Origin: Bacteroidales bacterium
Lineage (GTDB): Bacteria; Bacteroidota; Bacteroidia; Bacteroidales; F082
NCBI GenBank assembly: GCA_017645275.1
Contig: JAGCPH010000004.1
Location: forward strand, 1-58,220
Length of the DNA: 58,220 nucleotides
Direction: 5' to 3'
The position numbers and the translations under genes are program-made. The first letter of the stretch is position 1. Each line of letters opens with the position of its first letter. Shown piece after piece: positions 18,289 through 26,892 of the stretch. The notes below the pieces were generated by a model, which was not told where the DNA came from, searched no databases, and saw only the letters and a program-made list of their open reading frames with translations.

Positions 18289-19902
18289 ATGAAGAAGAGA
18301 CTCAACGTTAAAAAGAAAGCTCTGCTCATCGTGGCGTTGGTGGCCATCCTGCTCGTGCTCCACGGCATCATGACATCGAGCCCGGTGATGGCTGAACACG
18401 TCTTCAGCTCGTCACAGGCAGCAACGACAGAGCTTGCGATGGACACTCAAGACGCTGAAATGCAGACCATTTCGGCAGGCGAGGCCATCAGCGAAGGAAT
18501 GTACTCCTTCTGGCAGTTCACCGGTTTCCGTAACTGCACACGAGGCAACCTCATCATGATTCTGGTCGCCTTCGTGTTCATCTTCCTCGCAGTCAAATAC
18601 GATTTCGAGCCTATGCTGCTCATCCCTATCGGAGTGGGTATCATAGTGGGTAACATCCCGTTCATCCAAGACTCGTATACCTTTGATTTACAAGGCGCTT
18701 TGGCAGCATTGTCGAAGATCGAGATCCAAGGCAACTCCACATTCGACCTCACCGAGGCACAGAAGTTCTTCGTGGGACTCTTCGCAGGGCAAGACACGCT
18801 CAACTGCCAGCAGGCTCTCGACCATTTCCATGAGATGATCAAGACAAACCCTGACCAGCTCGCAGCGTTCCTGCCAGCCGGCATGGACCCGACAGCACCT
18901 AACACAGCCAAGTTCTTCGACAGCCTCATCAGCCAGGTGTTCAACATGAACATCCAGACCGGTGTGTATCAGAAAGGCTCAGTGTTGAACTACCTGTATT
19001 TCGGCGTTCGTCAGGGTATCTATCCTCCATTGATCTTCTTGGGCATCGGTGCAATGACCGACTTCTCTTCACTTATCTCACAGCCACGCTTGATGATCCT
19101 TGGTGCAGCCGCTCAGCTCGGCGTGTTCATCACCTTCATCAGCGCACGTGCTTTGGGCTTTGACCCACATGAGGCAGCCGCTATCGGTATCATCGGCGGC
19201 GCTGACGGTCCTACCGCTATCTTTATCTCGACAAAGATGGCTCCACACCTCCTCGGTGCAATCGCTATCGCGGCATATTCATACATGGCTCTCGTGCCTG
19301 TTATCCAGCCGCCTATCATGCGTTTGCTCACCACCAAGGAAGAGCGCTTGATCAAGATGAAAGAGCCTCGTATGGTCGGCAAGACAGAGAAAGTCATCTT
19401 CCCTATCGTCGGCTTGTTGCTCACCACTTTCATCAGCCCGTCGGCACTTCCACTTTTGGGTATGCTGTTCTTCGGTAACCTGTTGAAAGAGAGCGGTGTC
19501 ACAAAACGTCTCGCCAACACAGCAGCCAACCCGCTCATCGACATCGTGACCATATTGTTAGGTCTCACCGTCGGTGCTTCGACCCAGGCTGACGTGTTCC
19601 TGACAGTCGACTCACTCATCATCTTCGCTTTGGGTGCTTGCTCATTCGCCGTTGCAACATTCGGTGGCGTGTGCGGCGCCAAGCTGATGAACCTCTTCTG
19701 CAAGGAAGGCAACAAGATCAACCCTCTCATCGGTAACGCTGGCGTGTCGGCAGTGCCTGACGCAGCACGTGTTTCCGAGGTCGAAGGTCAGAAATACGAC
19801 CCATCGAACCACCTCCTCATGCACGCCATGGCACCTAACGTCGCTGGTGTTATCGGCTCGGCAGTGGCAGCTGGTATCCTTATGAGCTTTATTGGAATTT
19901 AA
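18289..19902 (+). CDS. mmdB: Na+-translocating decarboxylase beta subunit
   Basis: The 537-residue membrane protein decarboxylates carboxybiotin and exports Na+. The family core is clear: FWQFTGFRNCTRGNLIMI, GIYPPLIFLGIGAMTDFSSLI, the intramembrane IGIIGGADGPTAIFISTKMAPHLLGA block with the key Asp, and AAYSYMALVPVIQPPIMR. It is over 100 residues longer than usual: about 70 extra residues with an additional hydrophobic segment precede the core, and about 80 extra residues (about 130-215) are inserted after the first helices. The stop is followed by a family C palindrome and udk. Confidence 0.94.
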   Translation: MKKRLNVKKKALLIVALVAILLVLHGIMTSSPVMAEHVFSSSQAATTELAMDTQDAEMQTISAGEAISEGMYSFWQFTGFRNCTRGNLIMILVAFVFIFLAVKYDFEPMLLIPIGVGIIVGNIPFIQDSYTFDLQGALAALSKIEIQGNSTFDLTEAQKFFVGLFAGQDTLNCQQALDHFHEMIKTNPDQLAAFLPAGMDPTAPNTAKFFDSLISQVFNMNIQTGVYQKGSVLNYLYFGVRQGIYPPLIFLGIGAMTDFSSLISQPRLMILGAAAQLGVFITFISARALGFDPHEAAAIGIIGGADGPTAIFISTKMAPHLLGAIAIAAYSYMALVPVIQPPIMRLLTTKEERLIKMKEPRMVGKTEKVIFPIVGLLLTTFISPSALPLLGMLFFGNLLKESGVTKRLANTAANPLIDIVTILLGLTVGASTQADVFLTVDSLIIFALGACSFAVATFGGVCGAKLMNLFCKEGNKINPLIGNAGVSAVPDAARVSEVEGQKYDPSNHLLMHAMAPNVAGVIGSAVAAGILMSFIGI

Positions 19903-19903
19903 T

Positions 19904-19977
19904 TAAGTCACTAGTCTTTAGTCTTTAGTCGCTAGTTATTAGTACTAAAGACTAAAGACTAAAAACTAAAGACTAAA
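19904..19977. repeat. Family C inverted repeat, copy 2
   Basis: Tandem GTCACTAGTCTTTAGTC on the left and ACTAAAGACTAAAGACTAAA on the right form an imperfect palindrome that ends directly at the udk ATG, so it forms the entire mmdB-udk spacer and any udk leader. Confidence 0.85.
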
Positions 19978-20604
19978 ATGTTACTAATCGGTATCGCCGG
20001 CGGCTCTGGATCCGGCAAGACAACAGTAGTGAAAAAATTGATGGAGGCACTCCCGGAAGACTCCATCTCTGTGGTGTCGCAGGACGCCTATTATTGGGAC
20101 AACGGCAGCCTTTCGCCTGAGGCCAAGAAAGAGATCAACTTCGACCATCCGGATGCCATCGAATGGGATCTGCTGGTGAAACATCTCGACATGCTCAAGG
20201 AAGGCAAGACCATCCCGATGCCTATCTACACCTACGTCACATGCGCCCGCTCGCAGGAAGTCATCCCAGTGAAACCGACAGAGGTGGTGATAGTGGAAGG
20301 CATCCTCATCATGACATGCCCTGAGCTGGTAAAACGCCTTGATATCAAGATTTTTGTGGATACCGACGGTGACGACCGTCTGATGCGTATTATCCGTCGC
20401 GACATCGAAGAGCGCGGCAGGACCGTGTCGGATGTCTTAAGACATTACGAAACCTTTGTAAAGCCGATGCACAACCAGTTTATCGAGCCGACAAAACGTC
20501 TGGCCGACATCATTATCCCGCAAGGCGGATCAAATCAGGTTGCGATCGATATAGTTGCAAGCCGAATCAGGATGCAACTGAGTCAGATGAAAAACGGTCA
20601 GTAA
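19978..20604 (+). CDS. udk: Uridine kinase
   Basis: The 208-residue P-loop kinase shows GGSGSGKTT (8-16), SQDAYYWD, the substrate-binding NFDHPDAIEWD and the lid RRDIEERGRTVSDVL. It phosphorylates uridine and cytidine for pyrimidine salvage. The start codon directly follows a family C repeat. Its stop codon TAA (20602-20604) abuts the stop of the convergent gene with no base between. Confidence 0.95.
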   Translation: MLLIGIAGGSGSGKTTVVKKLMEALPEDSISVVSQDAYYWDNGSLSPEAKKEINFDHPDAIEWDLLVKHLDMLKEGKTIPMPIYTYVTCARSQEVIPVKPTEVVIVEGILIMTCPELVKRLDIKIFVDTDGDDRLMRIIRRDIEERGRTVSDVLRHYETFVKPMHNQFIEPTKRLADIIIPQGGSNQVAIDIVASRIRMQLSQMKNGQ

Positions 20605-21036
20605 TTATTCTGACAAAACATAAGCATAACCCCTGCCCTGGTATTTCACCTTCTTGAGGTCACCACGGCGGTTGGCGAGTTTCACGAGGCACTGGTTGAT
20701 TTTCGATTTCATCTTCACCTCGTTCATCTCAATACCCATAGCTTTAGCCTTAGCCATAGCTTGGTCGTATATCTCCTTGCTTGTGGTGGGTTTTCCGTTT
20801 TCTTTAATAACATCAATGATAATATTATCCCAGGTTGATAATGGATAAGGCTTGCGCATGTTAGCTGGCCTGTAGTTATCAATTATCAAACTTTCCGACA
20901 CCCCACCGATCATTTTTGTGAGTTCGTCGATTTTTTCGTTAAAAAACTCAATTTTCGCGAGATTCTTTCTCACTTCGGATTTAAACTCCGCAATCAAACC
21001 GATAATTTCTTCTTTCGAGAGTTCTCTAGATTCCAT
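20605..21036 (-). CDS. Small winged-helix-like hypothetical protein
   Basis: A 143-residue protein without a recognised name. The N-terminal 45 residues are predicted coiled-coil (EEIIGLIAEFKSEVRKNLAKIE), and the C-terminal 75 (TWDNIIIDVIKENGKPTTSKEIYDQAM ... GDLKKVKYQGRGYAYVLSE) look like a winged helix with a beta-wing. A role in DNA binding is inference only. It has its own promoter and ends exactly at the udk stop. Confidence 0.65.
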   Translation of the reverse strand: MESRELSKEEIIGLIAEFKSEVRKNLAKIEFFNEKIDELTKMIGGVSESLIIDNYRPANMRKPYPLSTWDNIIIDVIKENGKPTTSKEIYDQAMAKAKAMGIEMNEVKMKSKINQCLVKLANRRGDLKKVKYQGRGYAYVLSE

Positions 21037-21074
21037 TGCCTAAAAATAAATTAAACAGTTATAAAAAAGTATCG

Positions 21075-21082
21075 CAAAAGTA
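21075..21082 (-). promoter_or_regulatory. -7 promoter box TACTTTTG
   Basis: An exact TAnnTTTG match on the minus strand 38 bases before the ATG at 21036; it is divergent from the box at 21106. Confidence 0.6.
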
Positions 21083-21105
21083 GGCAATTATTTCGAATAT
21101 TGTAC

Positions 21106-21113
21106 TATATTTG
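21106..21113 (+). promoter_or_regulatory. -7 promoter box TATATTTG
   Basis: An exact TAnnTTTG match 23 bases before the DUF2461 gene start at 21137. Confidence 0.7.
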
Positions 21114-21136
21114 CAAAAAAAATTTATAAAAATCTT

Positions 21137-21814
21137 ATGAAAGAGATTATCAGCTTCCTGAATCTTATCGTTGAAAACAACAACAGACCCTGGTTTCAGC
21201 AGCATAAAGATTTGTATATCAACGCACAAGGACGTTTCAACGCCATAGCCGAGCAGATACTGGCAGGGGTGCAGAAATTCGACCCTCTGACACGCGGTTT
21301 GACCTTGAAAGACTGCACTTACCGCTTCTACAGGGACACCAGATTCTCTCCTGACAAGTCCCCATACAAGCGACATTTCGGCTTGTTTATCTGTCCGAAC
21401 GGCAAAAAATCGGGCTTGGCGGGCTATTATTTCCACGTCGAGGGCGAGGGAGCCGAGTATCTCGGACATCATGGACTTTACCCCGGGATGTACATGTGCG
21501 AGCCTTATATTACTAGGAGTGTGCGCGAGGACATCAGCACCAAGGGCGACGAGTTTGTGAAAGCCCTGAAGAAAGCCAAGAACTTCGACCTCAGCTTCGC
21601 TGCGGCGTTGAAAAAGGTGCCGAAGGACTACCCTGCCGACCATCCTTACGCCGAATATCTGAAGTTGAAAGACTATTGTCTTTATGAAAATATCCCTGAC
21701 GACATGTTATATTCCGACCACCTGGTGGAATGGGTCGTCGAGGAGTTCAGGAGCTGCTACGACTTCAACTCGTTTTTGAACCGCGCGGCGCTTTTCGCGA
21801 TGGAAAACAAATAA
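21137..21814 (+). CDS. DUF2461 domain protein
   Basis: The 225-residue protein matches the DUF2461 (TIGR02453) family by its N-terminal ISFLNLIVENNNRPWFQQHKD and the core YRFYRDTRFSPDKSPYKRHFG, followed by GYYFHVEGEGAEYLGHHGLY. The family is widespread and of unknown function; the sequence predicts a soluble cytosolic protein. It has its own promoter and precedes the sigma factor gene by 61 bases. Confidence 0.85.
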   Translation: MKEIISFLNLIVENNNRPWFQQHKDLYINAQGRFNAIAEQILAGVQKFDPLTRGLTLKDCTYRFYRDTRFSPDKSPYKRHFGLFICPNGKKSGLAGYYFHVEGEGAEYLGHHGLYPGMYMCEPYITRSVREDISTKGDEFVKALKKAKNFDLSFAAALKKVPKDYPADHPYAEYLKLKDYCLYENIPDDMLYSDHLVEWVVEEFRSCYDFNSFLNRAALFAMENK

Positions 21815-21875
21815 TTTTAATTTTTGATGCAGCAAAACCACCTTCCTTTCGTTAAGAAGATGTAAAACGAACGAA

Positions 21876-22433
21876 ATGTTAGGATTCAACATTGTTTTGG
21901 AAAGGGCAAGAAATGGACGACAGGAGTCGCTAATGAGGTTGTACGACCTCTGTTGCGACACGGTGTTCAACGCCTCATACCGAATAGTGCTGAACGCGCA
22001 GGATGCCGAGGAGATAACTCAGGACGCGTTTCTGAAGACATTCGCCAGTCTTGACAATTTCAGTGGCTCGGAGAGAGATTTCGTCGCTTTTGTGAAGACG
22101 ATAGCCATCAACAAAAGCATAGATTTGTTCAGGAAACACAGCCGCGAGCCGTTTTACGAGGAAATCGACTACAAGACGTCGGATATAGAGGACGACAACG
22201 ACGATTTCGAAGATTATCCGATAGAGAAGATAAAAGAGGCGCTGAACAATCTGCCCGACGGCTACCGCCTGACGATAACGCTGCGCCTGATTGATGGGAT
22301 GGAATTCAGCGACATCGCGAAACGAATGGGAATCAAGGAATCGACAGTGCGGTCGCAGTATGTTAGAGGATTAGAGAAGTTGAGAGTAACAATTAATGGA
22401 TGCCCTAAAGGGCAGAAATCCAACAAAATCTAA
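21876..22433 (+). CDS. ECF RNA polymerase sigma factor
   Basis: The 185-residue sigma-70 family factor has region 2 (about 15-85; QDAEEITQDAFLKTFASLDNF and the Asn-Lys-Ser-Ile-Asp recognition helix) and region 4 (about 125-175; LPDGYRLTITLRLIDGMEFSDIAKRMGIKESTVRSQY, a helix-turn-helix). It should direct transcription in response to an envelope signal. The membrane-anchored partner and a DUF4097-like protein follow in the same direction, a common Bacteroidota arrangement. Confidence 0.9.
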   Translation: MLGFNIVLERARNGRQESLMRLYDLCCDTVFNASYRIVLNAQDAEEITQDAFLKTFASLDNFSGSERDFVAFVKTIAINKSIDLFRKHSREPFYEEIDYKTSDIEDDNDDFEDYPIEKIKEALNNLPDGYRLTITLRLIDGMEFSDIAKRMGIKESTVRSQYVRGLEKLRVTINGCPKGQKSNKI

Positions 22434-22528
22434 TTTAAAATCTAACAAAATATTCTACGAAAAACATTTTGAAAGATTTTTGAAAAGATTTTGATAGATT
22501 TCTCGCCGAAGGCGACCGAAAAATATGA

Positions 22529-23086
22529 ATGAATATGAATATAGAAGAAAAGATTCGGAAAGAAAGAGAGGCATTTGACGACATGAAGATGCCGGCGGGC
22601 AGCCGCGAGAGGTTTGAGATGTCATTTCGAGCGCAACGAAGTGGAGTCGAGAAATCCTCTTCAGATGACACGAACAAAAAGGATTTCTCCATTTCGCTCC
22701 GCTCCAGTCGAAATGACATTTGGTTGACATTCACCACGATCGCAGCGGCGGCGGTAGCCATTTTATTGGTGATTTTCGGTCTGAACCGATATGGACAAAT
22801 GTGGAAGGAATCGCCGCAAGTGGCTGATAATAAAGTAGTTGAGATGCGTCAATTTTACGATGAGAAGGTAGAGGAAGCCATCATCAACCTGGAGGACGTG
22901 ATGGAGAATGTTGACGATTCAACAAAGATGCAAATCAATGCGGTGATACGCGATCTGATGAACATGGGCGACGTATTCGCCGAGATGGCACCACTGCCTG
23001 AAGACCGCCAGATGGCGTTAACCGAACAGATGTACGACAACAAGTTGAGAACTATAGAATTGATTACAGAACAAATTAACAAGTAA
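22529..23086 (+). CDS. Anti-sigma-like single-pass membrane protein carrying a family A repeat insertion
   Basis: A 185-residue protein (ATG 22529; ATG 22535 is also possible). The N-terminus is a short cytosolic helix (IEEKIRKEREAFDDMKMPAGSRERFE), then residues 31-63 are encoded by a complete family A palindromic element (MSFRAQRSGVEKSS ... LRSSRNDIW), then one membrane helix (about 68-86) and an acidic periplasmic domain of about 95 residues with no recognised fold. Position after the ECF sigma gene suggests it binds and holds the sigma factor. The frame is intact through the repeat, so the insertion appears to be tolerated. Confidence 0.75.
   Translation: MNMNIEEKIRKEREAFDDMKMPAGSRERFEMSFRAQRSGVEKSSSDDTNKKDFSISLRSSRNDIWLTFTTIAAAAVAILLVIFGLNRYGQMWKESPQVADNKVVEMRQFYDEKVEEAIINLEDVMENVDDSTKMQINAVIRDLMNMGDVFAEMAPLPEDRQMALTEQMYDNKLRTIELITEQINK
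22621..22717. repeat. Family A palindromic element, copy 2, inside a gene
   Basis: GTCATTTCGAGCGCAACGAA at the left and CCAGTCGAAATGAC at the right are inverted complements with inner GAGAAATCC and GGATTTCTCC arms, as in the intergenic copies. Here the element is read through in frame as residues 31-63 of the anti-sigma-like protein. Confidence 0.9.
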
Positions 23087-23091
23087 AGATT

Positions 23092-24150
23092 ATGAAAAAG
23101 ATTTTGATTTTAACAGTTTTGATGTTTGTGGCATTCTTCGCTTTTGCCAACAAATGGAGCGACAACAATCATTACAACTACAAATTCGAGGAGCAGAAAA
23201 CCATCGAAAAGACTTTCGACGTGGAAGCGCTGCCAAAACTTATAATGGACGGCATCTACAGCGATTTCAACATCACCACATGGGACCAGCCGCAGATCGA
23301 TTTCAAGGTGAAAATCACAGTGAAAAGCGACCGTGAAAGCACAGTGCAAAAACTGATGGAAATCATCGAGGTGGAATTGAGCCAGAGCTCTAACACAGTG
23401 AACGCCAAGACCATATTCAACAACAAGTCAAACAAGTCGTACAATGCCTCTATTTCAATAAAATACAATGTGCGAGTACCGAAAGACGTGCTGTTTGACT
23501 TGAAGACAAGATACGGCGACATCACCATCGACGAGGTGCGCGAGAAGCTGAGAGCCGAAGTGAAATACGGCGATTTCAAGGCCGACAATATTATGATTGA
23601 CACATTATATGACAATTCAATTGAGGTGAAATACGGAAACGTCAACATCGATGTGGTGAAAAAAATCTACTTGGACCTGTCATACGGCGACGCCAAGATC
23701 AACAATTGCGACTACATCGACGCGACTGTGAAATACGGCAAGATTTTCATCACAGATTTGAATAAAGGGATATTGGAAATCAAATATTCGGATGCCAGAA
23801 TCGACCAGGCCAACAAAGTCAAGTTCGCGAATGTGGGTTATTCAGACGTGAAGCTTAGAAACGTCAAAGACAAGCTGATTGCCGACTTGAAATACTCTGA
23901 TATGAGCGCTACAGTGACGTCATTGAAACCCAGAATTGAAATTGACGGCGCATATTCCGACGTGAATTTGTACCTCAATGAGAACGCCTCGTTCAACTAC
24001 AGGATGTCATCATCGTACGGCGACATCACTTTCAAGGGCTTCTTCGACGAGAAAAGCATTGGCAGCAACGGCACGTACGGCGATGGTGAGCCCGGTTATC
24101 TCGACATCTCCACAAAATTCGGCGACGTCGATATCAGAAAGGACAAATAA
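23092..24150 (+). CDS. Exported DUF4097-like repetitive beta protein
   Basis: The 352-residue protein has a signal peptide (ending FFAFA) and then a long series of short beta repeats with the motif (V/A)KYGD or KYSD about every 20 residues: RYGDITI, KYGDFKA, KYGNVNI, SYGDAKI, KYGKIFI, KYSDARI, GYSDVKL, KYSDMSA, AYSDVNL, SYGDITF, KFGDVDI. This resembles the putative-adhesin DUF4097 fold, a probable beta-helix or solenoid. Gene order (sigma, anti-sigma, this gene; gap of five bases) suggests an envelope-stress or surface role. A terminator follows. Confidence 0.75.
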   Translation: MKKILILTVLMFVAFFAFANKWSDNNHYNYKFEEQKTIEKTFDVEALPKLIMDGIYSDFNITTWDQPQIDFKVKITVKSDRESTVQKLMEIIEVELSQSSNTVNAKTIFNNKSNKSYNASISIKYNVRVPKDVLFDLKTRYGDITIDEVREKLRAEVKYGDFKADNIMIDTLYDNSIEVKYGNVNIDVVKKIYLDLSYGDAKINNCDYIDATVKYGKIFITDLNKGILEIKYSDARIDQANKVKFANVGYSDVKLRNVKDKLIADLKYSDMSATVTSLKPRIEIDGAYSDVNLYLNENASFNYRMSSSYGDITFKGFFDEKSIGSNGTYGDGEPGYLDISTKFGDVDIRKDK

Positions 24151-24174
24151 TCTTTTTTTCATACTTTGAATTTT

Positions 24175-24208
24175 TTATGCCGAATTTTTATTTTCGGCAT
24201 AATTTTTA
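24175..24208 (+). terminator. Terminator of the sigma-factor operon
   Basis: The arms TTATGCCGAA and TTCGGCATAA are fully complementary, loop of eight bases, followed by TTTTTATT. Confidence 0.8.
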
Positions 24209-24209
24209 T

Positions 24210-24217
24210 TATTTTTG
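24210..24217 (+). promoter_or_regulatory. -7 promoter box TATTTTTG with a family A element in the leader
   Basis: An exact TAnnTTTG match whose transcript would start near 24222 and include the whole family A palindrome (24235-24342) before the ATG at 24359, a structured leader of about 137 bases. Confidence 0.6.
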
Positions 24218-24234
24218 TAACGTTAAATGACTAC

Positions 24235-24342
24235 GTCATTTCGACCGACCGCAGGGAGTGGAGAAATCACCGGCATTGAAATGATACGAAACAATTAAAA
24301 GGCGGTGATTTCTCCATTTCGCTCCGCTCCAGTCGAAATGAC
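24235..24342. repeat. Family A palindromic element, copy 3, in a 5' leader
   Basis: GTCATTTCGACCGACCGCAG at the left and CTCCAGTCGAAATGAC at the right, with CACCGGCATT and GGCGGTGATTTCTCC inner arms. It lies between the promoter box and the receptor gene. Confidence 0.9.
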
Positions 24343-24358
24343 AAAAAAACATTAAAAA

Positions 24359-26833
24359 ATGAAACGAGCAATATTATTAATAGCTACTATCTTATTGTGT
24401 ATCAACACATTGATAGCGCAGCACACAATCACTGGAACATTGGTCGACGACACCACCAACGATCCATTGATGTTTGTCAACGTCGGCTTGATACGTGCCG
24501 CCGACACCGTTTATGTGAGCGGAACAGCATCCAACGACAAGGGCTTCTTCAAGCTGGAGCACGTCCGCAACGGCCAGTATATCCTACAGATTACTGCTAT
24601 AGGATATGAGAACTACAAGAACGTTCTCGACGTCACCGAAGACATCAATCTTGGCACCATCAAGATGCATGAGGGAGCGGTGCGATTGGACGAGGTAGTG
24701 ATTGTGGAGAGCAAGCCGCTTTTCGCCAACGAGGGCGAGAAAACGCTTTACAACGTGAGCGAGGACCCGTCGATACAGACGGGCACGCTGTCGGACGCTC
24801 TTCAGAACGCCCCGGGTGTGGAAGTCGACGTGGAAGGCAACATCACCTTGCGAGGCGTCTCGTCAGTGGAGATCTGGATCAATGGTAAACCGTCGCATCT
24901 CAACGAGGAGAACCTCAAGACGTATATTCAGCAGCTGCCTGCAAACGCCATCAAGACCATCGAGGTCATCACCAATCCTTCGGCGCGTTATGCCTCGAAG
25001 AGCGACGGCGGCATCATCAACATCGTGACCAACGTCAACGTGCAGAAAAACCAGTTTGTAAGCTTCGGCGTGCGTGGCTCGTCACGTCCCGACGTATCGC
25101 CTTGGGTATCATATGTTTACGCCACCGAGAAGCTGTCGTTCAACCTTTATCTCAACGGAAACTACCGTTACAACAAAAATGAGAACAACGGCTACAGCTA
25201 CTCGTTCATGGACAGCGAAATCAACCCTGGTGCGCTCGACACCACGACAACGACACGCTACTACGGCAAAGGCAAAGAAAACAGCTTTGGCGGCGGTTTC
25301 TTCTTGAATTTCCAGTATAACATCGACACCATGAACAACGTCTCGGTATGGATGGGCGGCTGGCCCAGCTGGAGCAACAGCGACAGCTGGCAGGACTATT
25401 ACCGCAACGAGTACCGCGACAATATGATTCACGAGCGCAACCATTACTACACCCTAAGCGATGCCACTGGCGATTTCATGGGCTTCAACGGAGGCGCGGA
25501 ATACCAGCATCTGTTTAACAATGAAGGACACAACATCACCTTCAGCTTGAACGGAGGCTATTGGGGAGGCCACGATAACAGCACCAATGCGAGGACATAT
25601 TTCAACCCCGACGGCAGCGTGCAGCGACTCTCAGGCTATCGCAACAACTATCGCTTCGGCGATTTCAACTACGATGCCAACATCGACTACAACCTGCCAT
25701 ATATCAAAGGAGGCGAGATAGGACTTGGCGTGTCATATTCGCACGATCCTGACAACTATCACATCATTTACGATACCTTGATAAATGCCTCGACATATGT
25801 CAACGACAATCTGAGGACACTCGACCGACTGAGTTGGAGCAATGAATTCGACGCTTACCTCACCATACAGCAGAAATTCGGCAATTTCACCATCAAACCT
25901 GGTATCAGAATGGAGTTTGCCGACGTGCATTGCAACATGGACGGGTACATGATTGACCACGAATCGAAGCAATACGTCAACTGGAGACCGTCGATTCACA
26001 TGTCATACAGAACCAAATCGATGCACAATTTCAAGCTGAATTATTCCAGACGCATCAATAATCCGAACGCTCGATACCTCACAAACTTCATAGAATACGA
26101 ACAGGAGAGCGTCGATATGGGTAACATGGATTTGAAATCGGTATATACAAATTCTATCGAAGCAGGCTGGACTAAGTTCTTCATGAAATTCGGAAGTGTC
26201 GGATTATCAGCGTATTACAGAGATTCAGACGGTGCCATCAACAATGTGACGGAGAACTATTACGACACTTTGTTCTTCAATCGTTGGGTGCGTGCCACCA
26301 AGCCATATAACGTTGATAATTCGTACAATCTCGGTTTTGAGGCGAACATCATGTACCGTCCAACGGGCTTTTTAAACGTCAGACTTTACGCTAATGTGTA
26401 CGACTCGTACTATTCAACGAAGTTCTATGGACAAAAAGTGGAGAGTGAGATGTGGTCGTATAGTCTGCGTCTGAACGTATGGGCGAAGCTGTGGAACAAG
26501 CTAGAGGTGCATGCCTCAGGTTTCTATCGTTCACCTACGCAGACGCTTTACGCAGAGCGTGAGGCCTCATACGCCATCAACTGCGGCTTGAGAGCCGATT
26601 TCTTCGACAAGAAAATGTCGGTACATCTGAATGTGAACGATATCTTCAACTGGAACAGATGGGACAACAACACCAGCAACCCGTACTACATATCATACAG
26701 CTCGTATAGGTTCAACAGCCGTTCGATCAGTGCAGGCGTGACGTTCCGTTTCGGAAAGATGGAGCTCGAGAGACAAGCACGTGAGGGCGGTGAAGATATG
26801 GGTGGCGATATGCCAACAGGAAGCGGAAAATAA
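24359..26833 (+). CDS. Outer-membrane beta-barrel protein with carboxypeptidase-regulatory domain
   Basis: The 824-residue protein has a signal peptide (ending TLIAQ), a CarboxypepD-regulatory-like domain (about 22-105; ITGTLVDDTTNDPLMFVNV), a plug-like domain (LSDALQNAPGVEVDVEGNITLRG, about 145-220) and an Asn/Tyr-rich barrel to the C-terminus (OMP_b-brl_3 type). Such proteins resemble TonB-dependent receptors but no clear TonB box or SusD partner is present, so the cargo is unknown. It is preceded by a structured leader and followed by a family B repeat. Confidence 0.85.
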   Translation: MKRAILLIATILLCINTLIAQHTITGTLVDDTTNDPLMFVNVGLIRAADTVYVSGTASNDKGFFKLEHVRNGQYILQITAIGYENYKNVLDVTEDINLGTIKMHEGAVRLDEVVIVESKPLFANEGEKTLYNVSEDPSIQTGTLSDALQNAPGVEVDVEGNITLRGVSSVEIWINGKPSHLNEENLKTYIQQLPANAIKTIEVITNPSARYASKSDGGIINIVTNVNVQKNQFVSFGVRGSSRPDVSPWVSYVYATEKLSFNLYLNGNYRYNKNENNGYSYSFMDSEINPGALDTTTTTRYYGKGKENSFGGGFFLNFQYNIDTMNNVSVWMGGWPSWSNSDSWQDYYRNEYRDNMIHERNHYYTLSDATGDFMGFNGGAEYQHLFNNEGHNITFSLNGGYWGGHDNSTNARTYFNPDGSVQRLSGYRNNYRFGDFNYDANIDYNLPYIKGGEIGLGVSYSHDPDNYHIIYDTLINASTYVNDNLRTLDRLSWSNEFDAYLTIQQKFGNFTIKPGIRMEFADVHCNMDGYMIDHESKQYVNWRPSIHMSYRTKSMHNFKLNYSRRINNPNARYLTNFIEYEQESVDMGNMDLKSVYTNSIEAGWTKFFMKFGSVGLSAYYRDSDGAINNVTENYYDTLFFNRWVRATKPYNVDNSYNLGFEANIMYRPTGFLNVRLYANVYDSYYSTKFYGQKVESEMWSYSLRLNVWAKLWNKLEVHASGFYRSPTQTLYAEREASYAINCGLRADFFDKKMSVHLNVNDIFNWNRWDNNTSNPYYISYSSYRFNSRSISAGVTFRFGKMELERQAREGGEDMGGDMPTGSGK

Positions 26834-26835
26834 AG

Positions 26836-26891
26836 TGTAGAGTTTAGAGTTTAAAGTTTAGAGTAGTTTTATAGTTTAGAGTTTTATAGAT
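26836..26891. repeat. Family B repeat tract
   Basis: AGTGTAGAGTTTAGAGTTTA units fill the space between the receptor stop and the next ATG at 26893, without a recognisable promoter box. Confidence 0.8.
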
Positions 26892-26892
26892 A

